DNA of 55,510 bases, from assembly GCA_011682695.1 (NCBI GenBank), contig JAACED010000027.1:1-55510 (forward strand). The letters run 5' to 3'. The translations under genes were made by a program, and so were the position numbers. Position 1 is the stretch's first letter. Every line of letters begins with the position of its first letter. The notes below the pieces were generated by a model, which did no database searches, had not been told where the DNA came from, and worked only from the letters and a program-made list of their open reading frames with translations. Source of the DNA: Gammaproteobacteria bacterium. GTDB taxonomy: Bacteria > Actinomycetota > Acidimicrobiia > Spongiisociales > UBA4744. Below, in pieces: positions 6,868 through 15,210 of this stretch.

Positions 6868-8210
6868 GCGACGAGCACAAGCTGCACGAGATCTGGATCT
6901 CCGGGACGGAAGAACCCGAGTGGGTGAAGAGTTCGACCGACGAAGGCACCCAGAAGATGTTCGTCGAGGAGACCGAAAGCCGCCTTGTCGAACAGGAGGG
7001 CATTCGAGTCGATGACGACTTCATCGTGGAGGAAGAGGTTCCCGATGACGAGCTGATGATCATCAACATGGGTCCGCAGCACCCTTCCACCCACGGAGTG
7101 TTGCGCCTTCAGATCGAACTGGAAGGCGAGATCATCCGTCGGAGCAAACCGATCATCGGGTATCTCCACACCGGTATGGAGAAAACCGGCGAACAGCTCA
7201 GCTTCCTCCAAGGCCCGACGAACGTGACCAGGATGGACTACCTGTCGCCGCTACACAACGAGCTTGCGTTCTCGCTTGCAGTCGAGCAACTTCTGGGGGT
7301 CGAGATTCCGCCGCGCGCTCAGGCAATTCGGATCCTCATGACCGAACTGAACCGGATTGCCAGCCATCAGGTGTTCCTGGCGACCGCCGGTATGGATATC
7401 GGCGCCTTGTCCATGATGTTGTACGGCTTCCGCGACCGCGAAGCCATCCTCGCTTTCTTCGAGAAGACGACAGGGCTGCGGATGAACCACAACTACATCC
7501 GCCCGGGCGGGGTCGCTGCGGACCTTCCGGACGACTGGGAAGCCGACATCGAAGACATCATCGAGACGGTGCTCGTCGGCGTTGCAGACTATGAGGACCT
7601 GCTCAAGCACAACCCGATCTGGGAGGAACGCACGATCGGCGTCGGGATCATTACGCCCGAGGAGGCCCTGGCGTACGGGACGACCGGCCCGAATCTGCGG
7701 GCCACCGGGGTCGGATGGGATCTGCGCAAATCCCAGCCCTACAGCGGAGTCGAGCAGTACGACTTCGAGGTACCGGTCGGGGAGAACGGCGATGTGTACG
7801 ACCGGTACCGCATGCGGGTGCAGGAGATCACTCAGTCGTTGGACATCGTGCGCCAGGTCGCAGAGTCGATGCCGAAGGGTGACTACCGCACGGAGGACCG
7901 CAAGGTGACTCCACCGCCTCGTGCGCGCATCGACCAATCGATGGAAGCGCTGATCCATCACTTCAAGATCTTCACAGCGGGGTTCAAGGTGCCCGAAGGT
8001 GAAGCGTACGTGGCGATCGAGTCCCCGAGGGGCGAACTGGGCGCATACCTGGTGTCCGACGGAGGCACACATCCGTTGCGGATGCACATGCGGACGCCAT
8101 CGTTCTGCAACCTCCAGGTACTGCCCATCGCCATGTCCGATTCGCTCATCGCAGACACGGTTGCGACCATCTCGTCGCTCGACCCGGTGATCGGAGACGT
8201 GGACCGATGA
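6864..8210 (+). CDS. nuoD: NADH-quinone oxidoreductase subunit D (operon 1), with long acidic N-terminal extension
   Basis: 448 residues. The 49-kDa subunit core begins at MGPQHPSTHGVLRL (about residue 69), the loop that lines the quinone site; later landmarks are YLHTGMEKTGE, MTELNRIASH and the conserved C-terminal GDVDR. Before the core lies an extension of roughly 65 residues rich in Glu and Asp (for example VEEEVPDDE), longer than the 25 or so residues in the second NuoD in this window. Its function is unknown; it may be a docking or assembly segment. It begins at ATG 6864 overlapping the nuoC stop. A 124-bp spacer with hairpin repeats separates it from nuoE. Confidence 0.95.
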   Translation: MSDEHKLHEIWISGTEEPEWVKSSTDEGTQKMFVEETESRLVEQEGIRVDDDFIVEEEVPDDELMIINMGPQHPSTHGVLRLQIELEGEIIRRSKPIIGYLHTGMEKTGEQLSFLQGPTNVTRMDYLSPLHNELAFSLAVEQLLGVEIPPRAQAIRILMTELNRIASHQVFLATAGMDIGALSMMLYGFRDREAILAFFEKTTGLRMNHNYIRPGGVAADLPDDWEADIEDIIETVLVGVADYEDLLKHNPIWEERTIGVGIITPEEALAYGTTGPNLRATGVGWDLRKSQPYSGVEQYDFEVPVGENGDVYDRYRMRVQEITQSLDIVRQVAESMPKGDYRTEDRKVTPPPRARIDQSMEALIHHFKIFTAGFKVPEGEAYVAIESPRGELGAYLVSDGGTHPLRMHMRTPSFCNLQVLPIAMSDSLIADTVATISSLDPVIGDVDR

Positions 8211-8223
8211 ACATGCAGTTTTC

Positions 8224-8325
8224 CTGTCAATGCGAGCGTCGGTATTCGACGCCGGTATTGACTGGAATCCTGACGCCGGATTCTCGTCACTATCAGCGTC
8301 GGTATTCGACGCCAGCATTGACAGG
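8224..8325. repeat. Hairpin-forming direct repeats between nuoD and nuoE
   Basis: Two 34-bp direct copies (8236-8269 and 8296-8329, about 31 of 34 identical) recur with a 60-bp period. Each contains GCGTC-ggtattc-GACGC, a 5-bp stem with 7-nt loop, and the outer arms GTCAAT/ATTGAC extend it. The whole block is bounded by the perfect inverted repeat CCTGTCAATGC (8224-8234) and GCATTGACAGG (8315-8325). It looks like a small palindromic element, possibly duplicated, inserted inside the operon. Confidence 0.7.
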
Positions 8326-8334
8326 AATCGGATC

Positions 8335-8949
8335 ATGAGCTGGAGCGCCGAGACCCTCGCCCGGGCCCAGTCCCTCATCGACCGGTACCCGCAGAGGCGA
8401 TCCGCCCTCATGCCCCTGTTGTACATCGCCATGCGCGAAGACGGTTACCTGACCGAAGACGGCATGCGCCAGGTCGCAGAGTTGACAGGGTTGACTCCGG
8501 TGCAGGTGGAGTCGGTTGCGAGCTTCTACGGGATGTTCAAGCTCGTTCCGCAGGGCGAGTATCTCGTGTCGGTCTGCACGTCGATCGCCTGCATGCTCAA
8601 CGGCGCCGACGACGTCATGGCTTCGGCCGAAGAGGAAGCCGGAGTACCGGCAGGTGAAACCGCCGCAGACGGAGTCGTCACCGTTGAACACGTCGAGTGC
8701 ATCGGAGCCTGTGGTGGAGCGCCGGCCGTCCAGGTCAACTACGAACTGGTCGAAGGGGTCAGGTCCGAAGCCGTCGCGGCAATGATTCGGTGGCTTCGTG
8801 AGACCAAGCCGACAACAGTCACGGCGGCCGAACTCCAGGAGCGCTTCGGTGGCGCACGTTCGTTCGATCCGGCAATTGCCGAGCCGCAGGGTGCCGTCGG
8901 TCCCTTCCCCGCGTTCGATCCATACGGGACGGCGGGAGGCACTTCATGA
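8335..8949 (+). CDS. nuoE: NADH-quinone oxidoreductase subunit E (operon 1)
   Basis: 204 residues, [2Fe-2S] thioredoxin-fold subunit of the NADH-oxidising N module. Cluster ligands are in SVCTSIACML (C-x4-C) and HVECIGACGG (C-x3-C). An N-terminal helical bundle (LIDRYPQRRSALMPLLYIA) precedes them, and a C-terminal tail of about 40 residues is rich in Pro, Gly and Ala. The start is the ATG at 8335 (MSWSAETL); the frame remains open upstream through the palindromic repeats, but that stretch encodes repeat-derived residues (two copies of ASVFDA) and no family match. Stop overlaps the nuoF ATG. Confidence 0.95.
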   Translation: MSWSAETLARAQSLIDRYPQRRSALMPLLYIAMREDGYLTEDGMRQVAELTGLTPVQVESVASFYGMFKLVPQGEYLVSVCTSIACMLNGADDVMASAEEEAGVPAGETAADGVVTVEHVECIGACGGAPAVQVNYELVEGVRSEAVAAMIRWLRETKPTTVTAAELQERFGGARSFDPAIAEPQGAVGPFPAFDPYGTAGGTS

Positions 8950-10244
8950 GCGCCTATCCGCTGGTGCTGATGAGACGGATGATCGAACATCCATCCGACA
9001 GTCACACCATGGAGACCTACGAGGCGACCGGCGGCTACGCCGGAGCACGCAAGGCGATTGGCATGACCAGGGACGAACTCGTCGAACTGGTGAAATCCTC
9101 GGGGCTGATCGGACGCGGTGGCGCAGGATTCTCCGCAGGTCTGAAATGGAGTTTCCTCGCTCCGGCTCGTCCTGCCTACGTGGTCGTCAACGGTGATGAG
9201 TCAGAGCCAGGGACCTTCAAGGACCGCCAACTTCTCGAACGGGACCCCCATCAGATGATCGAGGGCATCATCATCACGGCGGTCGCCAACGAGGTCCACG
9301 AGGCGTTCATCTACATCCGAGGCGAATACCCGCTGCCGGCGCGCCGGGTCCAACGTGCGCTCGCCGAGGCGTATGCCAAGGGCTACCTCGGCAAGGGGAT
9401 CTTCGGTACCGACTACGAACTGGAGGTGACCGTCCATCTCGGAGGCGGTGCCTACATCTGCGGTGAAGAGACCGCTCTCATCAACAGCCTCGAAGGTCAG
9501 CGCGGCGAACCCCGCATCAAGCCGCCCTACTTCCCGGCCGCCAAGGGCCTCTACATGATGCCGACGATCGTCAACAACGTGGAGACGGTCTCCAACTTGC
9601 CCTACATCCTCGAGCACGGCGCGGACGCCTATCGGGCCCTCGGCCATGACGTCGACACGGGCACATTCCTGTTCTCGGTGTCCGGCCATGTGAACCGACC
9701 CGGCAACTACGAACTTCCGCACGGCATCACATGGCGAGAGCTCATCTTCGACGTCGCCGGAGGAATTCGAGCCGGGAACGAGCTCAAGACCTGGATCCCC
9801 GGCGGTGCCAGCGCACCCTGGTTCGTACCGTCGGAGCATCTCGATGATGAGATCACCAAAGATGTGTGCGACAAGGCCGGATCGATGCTGGGATCGGGAG
9901 CGGTCATCGTCATGGACGACACGACGTGTGTGGTCCGTGCCGCCGAGCGAATCCTTCGCTTCTTTGCCCACGAGTCGTGCGGTCAGTGCACTCCTTGCCG
10001 GGAGGGAACGACATGGGAGAGACAGGTCCTGAGCCGCATTGAAGAGGGATCCGGCCGGGAGGTTGATGCGGATCTCCTTCTGGATATCGCCGACAACATC
10101 AGCCCGGGCCTCGCATGGCCTCCGAAGATGACCACCATCTGCCCGTTGGGACCGTCCTCGGTCTCGCCGATCACGTCGATCATGCGTTACTTCAAGGACG
10201 AAGTGATGGCGCACATCCAAGGCGGGGGGTGCCCTGTTGACTGA
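8946..10244 (+). CDS. nuoF: NADH-quinone oxidoreductase subunit F (operon 1)
   Basis: 432 residues. Binds FMN and NADH: GRGGAGFSAGLKWSF and the Gly-rich NGDESEPGTFKDR loop are the flavin/nucleotide sites, and the N3 [4Fe-4S] ligands are in ESCGQCTPCREGT with a fourth Cys near CPLGPSS. This is the site where NADH is oxidised. Begins on ATG 8946 overlapping the nuoE stop and ends eight bases into nuoG. There is only one nuoF in the window; the second nuo operon has none. Confidence 0.96.
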   Translation: MSAYPLVLMRRMIEHPSDSHTMETYEATGGYAGARKAIGMTRDELVELVKSSGLIGRGGAGFSAGLKWSFLAPARPAYVVVNGDESEPGTFKDRQLLERDPHQMIEGIIITAVANEVHEAFIYIRGEYPLPARRVQRALAEAYAKGYLGKGIFGTDYELEVTVHLGGGAYICGEETALINSLEGQRGEPRIKPPYFPAAKGLYMMPTIVNNVETVSNLPYILEHGADAYRALGHDVDTGTFLFSVSGHVNRPGNYELPHGITWRELIFDVAGGIRAGNELKTWIPGGASAPWFVPSEHLDDEITKDVCDKAGSMLGSGAVIVMDDTTCVVRAAERILRFFAHESCGQCTPCREGTTWERQVLSRIEEGSGREVDADLLLDIADNISPGLAWPPKMTTICPLGPSSVSPITSIMRYFKDEVMAHIQGGGCPVD

Positions 10245-12669
10245 TCTTGTGAAGGTCATCGTCGACGGTCGGGAGCTGGAAGTCCCGAAAGGCCAACCGG
10301 TCATCGACGCAGCGCGTGAGAGCGGCATCTACATTCCCCACTTCTGCCACCATCCGCGGCTCGATCCTGTGGGCGTGTGCAGGATGTGCCTGGTCGAGTT
10401 GGAGACCCCACGGGGAAAGGTACTGACGCCATCGTGCATGCTGCCTGCCTCGGACGGACAGGTGATCCACACGACCACGCCTGTGGTCAAGAAGGCACAA
10501 GAGGGTGTGATCGAGTTCCTTCTCATCAACCATCCCCTCGACTGCCCGGTGTGCGACAAGGGCGGCGAGTGCCCGCTGCAGGATCAGACACTCGGGTACG
10601 GACCAGGAGAGAGCCGTTTCGTCGAGGAGAAACGCCACTTCGAAAAGCCCATACCGGTCTCGGATCTCGTGCTGTTGGATCGTGAACGTTGCATCCTGTG
10701 TTCGCGGTGTGTGCGGTTTGCAGACGAGGTTGCCGGCGATCCGCTCCTGGAGTTCACGGCCAGAGGGAACAACACCCACATCGCCACGTTCCCGAACGAG
10801 CCGTTCTCCTCCTACTTCTCCGGCAACACGGTTCAGATCTGCCCTGTCGGCGCGCTCACCGCGGTGCCCTACCGATTCAGGGCACGGCCATGGGACCTGC
10901 AGAAGGCCGAGTCGACGTGCCATCACTGCACCGGCGGCGATCGCATCGAGATCGACGTGAGCCGGAACAGGGTTCTGCGGTTCAACGGTGTCGACAACGA
11001 TGCCACGAACCAGGGTTGGTTGAGCGACAAGTGCAGGTTCGGCTTCGAGTTCATCGGCTCGGATGAGCGGCTCGAAGTGCCGCTCATCCGAAACGAAGAC
11101 GGCAGCTACCGTGAGGCCTCGTGGACAGAGGCCCTCGATGTGACCGCAGCACGTCTCAAAGACATCATCGACGCAGAGGGAGGGGCCGCGGTTGCAGGCC
11201 TTGGCGGGGCACGCGGCACGAACGAGGACGCCTACGCGTTCTCCAAGTTCATGCGGACCGTCGTCGGGTCGAACCATGTGGATGCCCAGATGGACGACGG
11301 ACTCGATCCGCGACTCCTCGCTGCGCCGGTTCGCAGGGCACAGATCTCCGATCTCGATGCGGCAAACGCCATCCTCGTGTGGGCACCGGACCTCAAAGAA
11401 GAAGCCGGCACGTTGTATCTACGGGTGCGGCAGGCAGCGCAGAAACACGGCGCGCAACTCGTCGTCGTACATCCGCGGAGAACAGGTCTCGACGATCGGA
11501 CGAAGCACAAGATCACGTACCGCCCCGGCCAAGGACCTGAAGTGCTGCGTGCCCTCGCTGCAGGCGAAGGAGAGTACGCCGCGGCGCGCGCCGTGCTCGG
11601 CGAAGGTCCTGTGGTCGCGATCATCGGTCGGACGGGCCTCACCGAGGATCCGCGACTCGCCGAGTCGGTCGCAGCGTTCGCGCTGACACTGCCCGACGCC
11701 AAGATCATGCCACTCGTCCGGCGATCGAATGTCTACGGGGCGCTTGACATGGGACTCGCACCCGGGCTGCTGCCGGGGAGGGTATCGCTCGACGATACGG
11801 ACCAGGTGGCGTCTTTCGAATCGGATTTCGGAGCGGTCCCCGATCACGAGGGACGCGATGCTCGAGGGATCCTCGAGGGGCTGGCGTCCGGCGATCTAAA
11901 AGCGCTGGTGATGGTGGGAGCCGACCCTGTGCGCGACGTCCCCGACGGCGCTCTCGCAGCCGAAGCTCTCGACAAGGCCGAATTCGTCGTCGCTCTGGAC
12001 CTGTTCCTCACGGACTCGTCGGCACGTGCCGACGTCGTACTGCCTGCGGAAGCGTTCGCTGAGAAGGAAGGCACGGCGACCAACCTCGAGGGAAGGGTGC
12101 AGAAGGTCACCCGCGTCATTGTCGGCCCAGGCCAGACGCAGCCGGACTGGTCGATCCTCGAAGACATTGCACGCCGGCTCGACGCACCGATGGGTTTCGA
12201 CAGTCCGAAGACGATCGCTGCGGAGATCGCCGAGGTGGCGCCCGCGTACGCCGGCGTCACGTGGAGTGCACTTGCCTTCGGTGACGGTGTCGTCATCCCC
12301 GGCGCCGATGCAGATCAGCCCTTGCAGTACGCGCCGGTGGACCATGCTCTCGAGTCGGTGGCCGCTCCTCTGGTCCTGCACCTCGCCAGAACACTGTACG
12401 ACGACGGTGCCGAGATGCGCCGGTCACCGTCACTGCACCACCTCGCGTCGGGAGCGTCTGCTCACCTGCATCCGCTCGACGCGGCATCGCTTGGGATCGT
12501 TTCAGGAGACAGGGTCTCGGTGCAGACCCCTTCGGCCACGGCGGTGATGCCCGCGGTGCTCGACGCCTCGCTCGTCGAAGGAGTCGTCTACGTTCCGTTC
12601 AATCAACCGGGGATGCCGTCCCTCGGCGGGCAACTCGCCGTCACGGTCCGCAAGGAGGTGAGTGCCTGA
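10237..12669 (+). CDS. nuoG: NADH-quinone oxidoreductase subunit G (operon 1)
   Basis: 810 residues, the large iron-sulfur subunit. In order: ferredoxin-like [2Fe-2S] domain (C37, C48, C51 and the Cys in LTPSCM), His-Cys cluster (NHPLDCPVCDKGGECPLQ), two-cluster region (ERCILCSRCVRFADE and ICPVGALT), then a degenerate molybdopterin-oxidoreductase domain to the end. At the N7 site the pattern is C228-HH-C231-TGG-D235 with C266 downstream, so the usual third Cys is Asp. The TTG at 10237 is the start: it overlaps nuoF by eight bases and follows a G-rich ribosome site, and the alternatives cut into the ferredoxin domain. Confidence 0.95.
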   Translation: MTDLVKVIVDGRELEVPKGQPVIDAARESGIYIPHFCHHPRLDPVGVCRMCLVELETPRGKVLTPSCMLPASDGQVIHTTTPVVKKAQEGVIEFLLINHPLDCPVCDKGGECPLQDQTLGYGPGESRFVEEKRHFEKPIPVSDLVLLDRERCILCSRCVRFADEVAGDPLLEFTARGNNTHIATFPNEPFSSYFSGNTVQICPVGALTAVPYRFRARPWDLQKAESTCHHCTGGDRIEIDVSRNRVLRFNGVDNDATNQGWLSDKCRFGFEFIGSDERLEVPLIRNEDGSYREASWTEALDVTAARLKDIIDAEGGAAVAGLGGARGTNEDAYAFSKFMRTVVGSNHVDAQMDDGLDPRLLAAPVRRAQISDLDAANAILVWAPDLKEEAGTLYLRVRQAAQKHGAQLVVVHPRRTGLDDRTKHKITYRPGQGPEVLRALAAGEGEYAAARAVLGEGPVVAIIGRTGLTEDPRLAESVAAFALTLPDAKIMPLVRRSNVYGALDMGLAPGLLPGRVSLDDTDQVASFESDFGAVPDHEGRDARGILEGLASGDLKALVMVGADPVRDVPDGALAAEALDKAEFVVALDLFLTDSSARADVVLPAEAFAEKEGTATNLEGRVQKVTRVIVGPGQTQPDWSILEDIARRLDAPMGFDSPKTIAAEIAEVAPAYAGVTWSALAFGDGVVIPGADADQPLQYAPVDHALESVAAPLVLHLARTLYDDGAEMRRSPSLHHLASGASAHLHPLDAASLGIVSGDRVSVQTPSATAVMPAVLDASLVEGVVYVPFNQPGMPSLGGQLAVTVRKEVSA

Positions 12670-13763
12670 TGGACTGGTGGGATGTGGCCATTGCCGCAGT
12701 CAAGGTCCTGGTGATCTTCGGTCTCTTGATGGTGGTCGTCCTGCTGCTCGTCTGGATCGAGCGCAAGGTCGTTGCCGACATGCAGAACCGGATCGGACCG
12801 AACCGTGCCGGCCCGTGGGGGATGCTGCAGACGCTCGCCGACGGGTTGAAGTTATTCTTCAAGGAACCGATCACTCCGCGCAAAGCCGAGTTTGGCCTCT
12901 ACATCCTCGCTCCGGTGCTCGCGTTGGTGCCCGCCTTCCTCAACTTCTTGGTGATCCCGATCGGACGGCCGTTCACGATGACACTCGGCGGCGTAGAGCG
13001 GACGATCAGCCTCCAGGGAACCGATCTGAACATCGGCCTTCTGTACATCCTCGCGTTCTCGTCGGTCGCCGTCTACGCGATCGTGCTCGCAGGGTGGTCT
13101 TCCGGGTCGAAATATCCGTTGCTCGGTAGTGTGCGGGCCACCGCACAGGCGATCTCGTACGAGGCCGCGATGGGACTCGCACTCGTTCCGGTCGTGTTCT
13201 ATTCGGGCAGTCTCTCCATCCAGAAGATCGTTGCAGCACAGTCCGGCTCGTTCGCCGACCTGTTCGGCTGGCCGATTCTGATGGTCATTCCGAGGTGGAA
13301 CATCATCCCGATGTTCATCTCATTCGCGATCTTCTTCATCGCCGGTGTCGCCGAGACCAACAGGGCGCCGTTCGACATGGTGGAGGCTGAGCAGGAACTC
13401 GTCGGTGGATTCCATACCGAGTATTCGAGCATTCGATTCGCGTTCTTCTTCCTCGCCGAGTACATCAACATGTTCAACATGTCGGCGATCACGACGACCC
13501 TCTTCCTGGGCGGGTGGAACGGCCCGACCTTCGACGGGAGCATTCCTGTGTGGATCTCGGCACTGCTTCCCATCGCCTACTTCTTTATCAAGACACTCGT
13601 CGTCCTGTTCCTGTTCATGTGGATTCGCGCCACGTTGCCCCGGATCCGCTACGACCGACTGATGGCTCTCGGATGGAAGGGATTGATACCCGCCGCGCTC
13701 GCCTGGCTCGTGTTCGTCACCATCGTCGTCGGAATCCGACAGTTTGGATTGCCATGGGCATGA
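12669..13763 (+). CDS. nuoH: NADH-quinone oxidoreductase subunit H (operon 1)
   Basis: 364 residues, about eight to nine membrane helices. Conserved marks are [22 protein letters not shown] at the quinone-entry amphipathic helix and the acidic loop [25 protein letters not shown]. It connects the quinone chamber to the proton-pumping arm. Starts on the ATG overlapping the nuoG stop. A second nuoH occurs in the other operon, with a clearly different sequence (325 residues). Confidence 0.95.
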   Translation: MDWWDVAIAAVKVLVIFGLLMVVVLLLVWIERKVVADMQNRIGPNRAGPWGMLQTLADGLKLFFKEPITPRKAEFGLYILAPVLALVPAFLNFLVIPIGRPFTMTLGGVERTISLQGTDLNIGLLYILAFSSVAVYAIVLAGWSSGSKYPLLGSVRATAQAISYEAAMGLALVPVVFYSGSLSIQKIVAAQSGSFADLFGWPILMVIPRWNIIPMFISFAIFFIAGVAETNRAPFDMVEAEQELVGGFHTEYSSIRFAFFFLAEYINMFNMSAITTTLFLGGWNGPTFDGSIPVWISALLPIAYFFIKTLVVLFLFMWIRATLPRIRYDRLMALGWKGLIPAALAWLVFVTIVVGIRQFGLPWA

Positions 13764-14908
13764 TCTCTGAGTTCGTCAAGGGCCTCAAGGTCACCCTCGG
13801 GATCGGAGCGAGGACCGTGTTCAAGGACGGTCTCGTAACCGAGCAGTACCCGAAGGAGTTCCGGACCAAGCCGCAGCGATTCCACGGCAGACACCAGTTG
13901 AACCGCTATCCCGACGGGATCGAGAAGTGCATCGGGTGTGAACTGTGCGCAGGCGCATGTCCCGCGCATTGCATCTACGTGCGAGGTTCCGAGAATTCCC
14001 CGGACGCTCCGGTCGGTCCGGGGGAGCGTTACGGGTTCGTCTACGACATCAACATGTTGCGTTGCATCTTCTGCGGGCTCTGCGTCGAGGCGTGTCCGAC
14101 CGAAGCCATCACGATGACCCACTTGTTCGAGATGTCGGTGACGGAGCGTCAGGACGCGATCTACACCAAGAAGGAACTCCTCGTCAACGAGGACGGTTCA
14201 CCGAATCACATGTTCGACGATGATCCCCTCGCCAACTACGACGAGCTCGCCGAAGGTGACGGGTGGATGCGGGCGACGGCTCCGGCGGGAAGGGTGGCGT
14301 ACGAGGGCGTCGTCGCCTGGACGCCCAGAGCCGGCAAGGCTCGCGAACCCGAGAAGGGGCAATCGGGCGGGGGAGCAGACATGACCGAGCTGATTCTGTT
14401 CTTCCTGTTCGGCGCCCTCGCCTTGGTCGGTGCGCTGTCGGTGGTGTTCGCGAAGAATCCAGTCAAGTCTGCGATGGGCTTGATCCTCACGCTGCTGTCG
14501 CTCGCCGTCCTCTACGTCGTGCACCTTGCCCACTTCGTCGCCGCCGTTCAGGTGATGGTCTATGCCGGTGCGGTCATGACGCTGTTCCTGTTCGTCATCA
14601 TGCTCATCGGCATCGACCGTTCCGAAGACCTCACCGAGCAGCTTCCCACGCAGCGACTGCTCGTGTTCCTGCTCGGTCTGGCGTTGCTCGGCGTCGTTAT
14701 TGCGGTGGTCGCCGGAAACAACTGGTCGTGGGTCACCGGGATTCCCAAGCCCGGGGAGGCTCCCATCGGGACCGCAGAAGCGATCGGTGCCGGCCTGTTC
14801 GGTGGATGGGTGCTGCCGTTCGAGGCGACTTCGCTGTTGCTGATCGTTGCGGCAGTGGGAGCGATCGCCCTGGCCTACTTCCCATCCCGGAAGAAGGAGC
14901 GGCCATGA
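13760..14908 (+). CDS. nuoIJ: NuoI-NuoJ in one continuous open reading frame (operon 1)
   Basis: From ATG 13760 (or 13754) the frame runs 382 residues without a stop. Residues 1-205 are NuoI: two [4Fe-4S] motifs [12 protein letters not shown] and [12 protein letters not shown] (clusters N6a/N6b) and an acidic tail. A Gly-rich linker (KGQSGGGAD) leads directly into NuoJ (residues 208-382), five membrane helices beginning [11 protein letters not shown] and containing the conserved [20 protein letters not shown] segment. The ATG of the NuoJ part at 14381 has its own GGGGGAG at 14369-14375, so NuoJ may also be made separately, but no stop codon ends NuoI first. A fused matrix-arm/membrane-arm polypeptide would be unusual. 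The NuoI start overlaps the nuoH stop. Confidence 0.88.
   Translation: MISEFVKGLKVTLGIGARTVFKDGLVTEQYPKEFRTKPQRFHGRHQLNRYPDGIEKCIGCELCAGACPAHCIYVRGSENSPDAPVGPGERYGFVYDINMLRCIFCGLCVEACPTEAITMTHLFEMSVTERQDAIYTKKELLVNEDGSPNHMFDDDPLANYDELAEGDGWMRATAPAGRVAYEGVVAWTPRAGKAREPEKGQSGGGADMTELILFFLFGALALVGALSVVFAKNPVKSAMGLILTLLSLAVLYVVHLAHFVAAVQVMVYAGAVMTLFLFVIMLIGIDRSEDLTEQLPTQRLLVFLLGLALLGVVIAVVAGNNWSWVTGIPKPGEAPIGTAEAIGAGLFGGWVLPFEATSLLLIVAAVGAIALAYFPSRKKERP
14369..14383 (+). promoter_or_regulatory. Internal ribosome site and ATG for a separate NuoJ
   Basis: GGGGGAG is followed after 5 nt by ATG 14381, in frame with the NuoI coding region. If used, it would give a free NuoJ of about 175 residues; NuoI would still read through into the NuoJ sequence because there is no intervening stop. 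Confidence 0.5.
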
Positions 14909-15210
14909 TCGTCACTGCGGGCTGGTACATGACGCTCGCTGCAGCCCTGTTCGTGATCGGCGCGCTCGGGCTCCTGGTTCGCCGAAACGCGATCGTGATG
15001 TTCATGTGCATCGAGTTGATGCTCAACGCCGTCAACCTGACGTTCATTGCGGCCGGCCGTCAGTTGCGGGATCTCAACGGACAACTTGCCGTGTTCTTCG
15101 TTCTCGTCGTTGCCGCCGCAGAAGTCGTGGTCGGATTGGCGATCATCGTCGCCGTATTCCGAAATCGGAAGACCGCGTCCGTCGACGATCTCCATGAGCT
15201 GAGGGGATGA
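14905..15210 (+). CDS. nuoK: NADH-quinone oxidoreductase subunit K (operon 1)
   Basis: 101 residues with three membrane helices. Helix 2 has the conserved Glu in [16 protein letters not shown], helix 3 the second Glu in [15 protein letters not shown]; these acidic residues belong to the proton path of the membrane arm. AAGAAGGAG precedes the ATG at 14905, which overlaps the nuoJ stop by four bases. Similar in length and motifs to the second NuoK at 43.4 kb. Confidence 0.95.
   Translation: MIVTAGWYMTLAAALFVIGALGLLVRRNAIVMFMCIELMLNAVNLTFIAAGRQLRDLNGQLAVFFVLVVAAAEVVVGLAIIVAVFRNRKTASVDDLHELRG

Noticed and set aside
8230-8334. Upstream extension of NuoE (35 residues)
   Set aside because: The extension is translated from the hairpin repeats; the family N-terminus begins at 8335.
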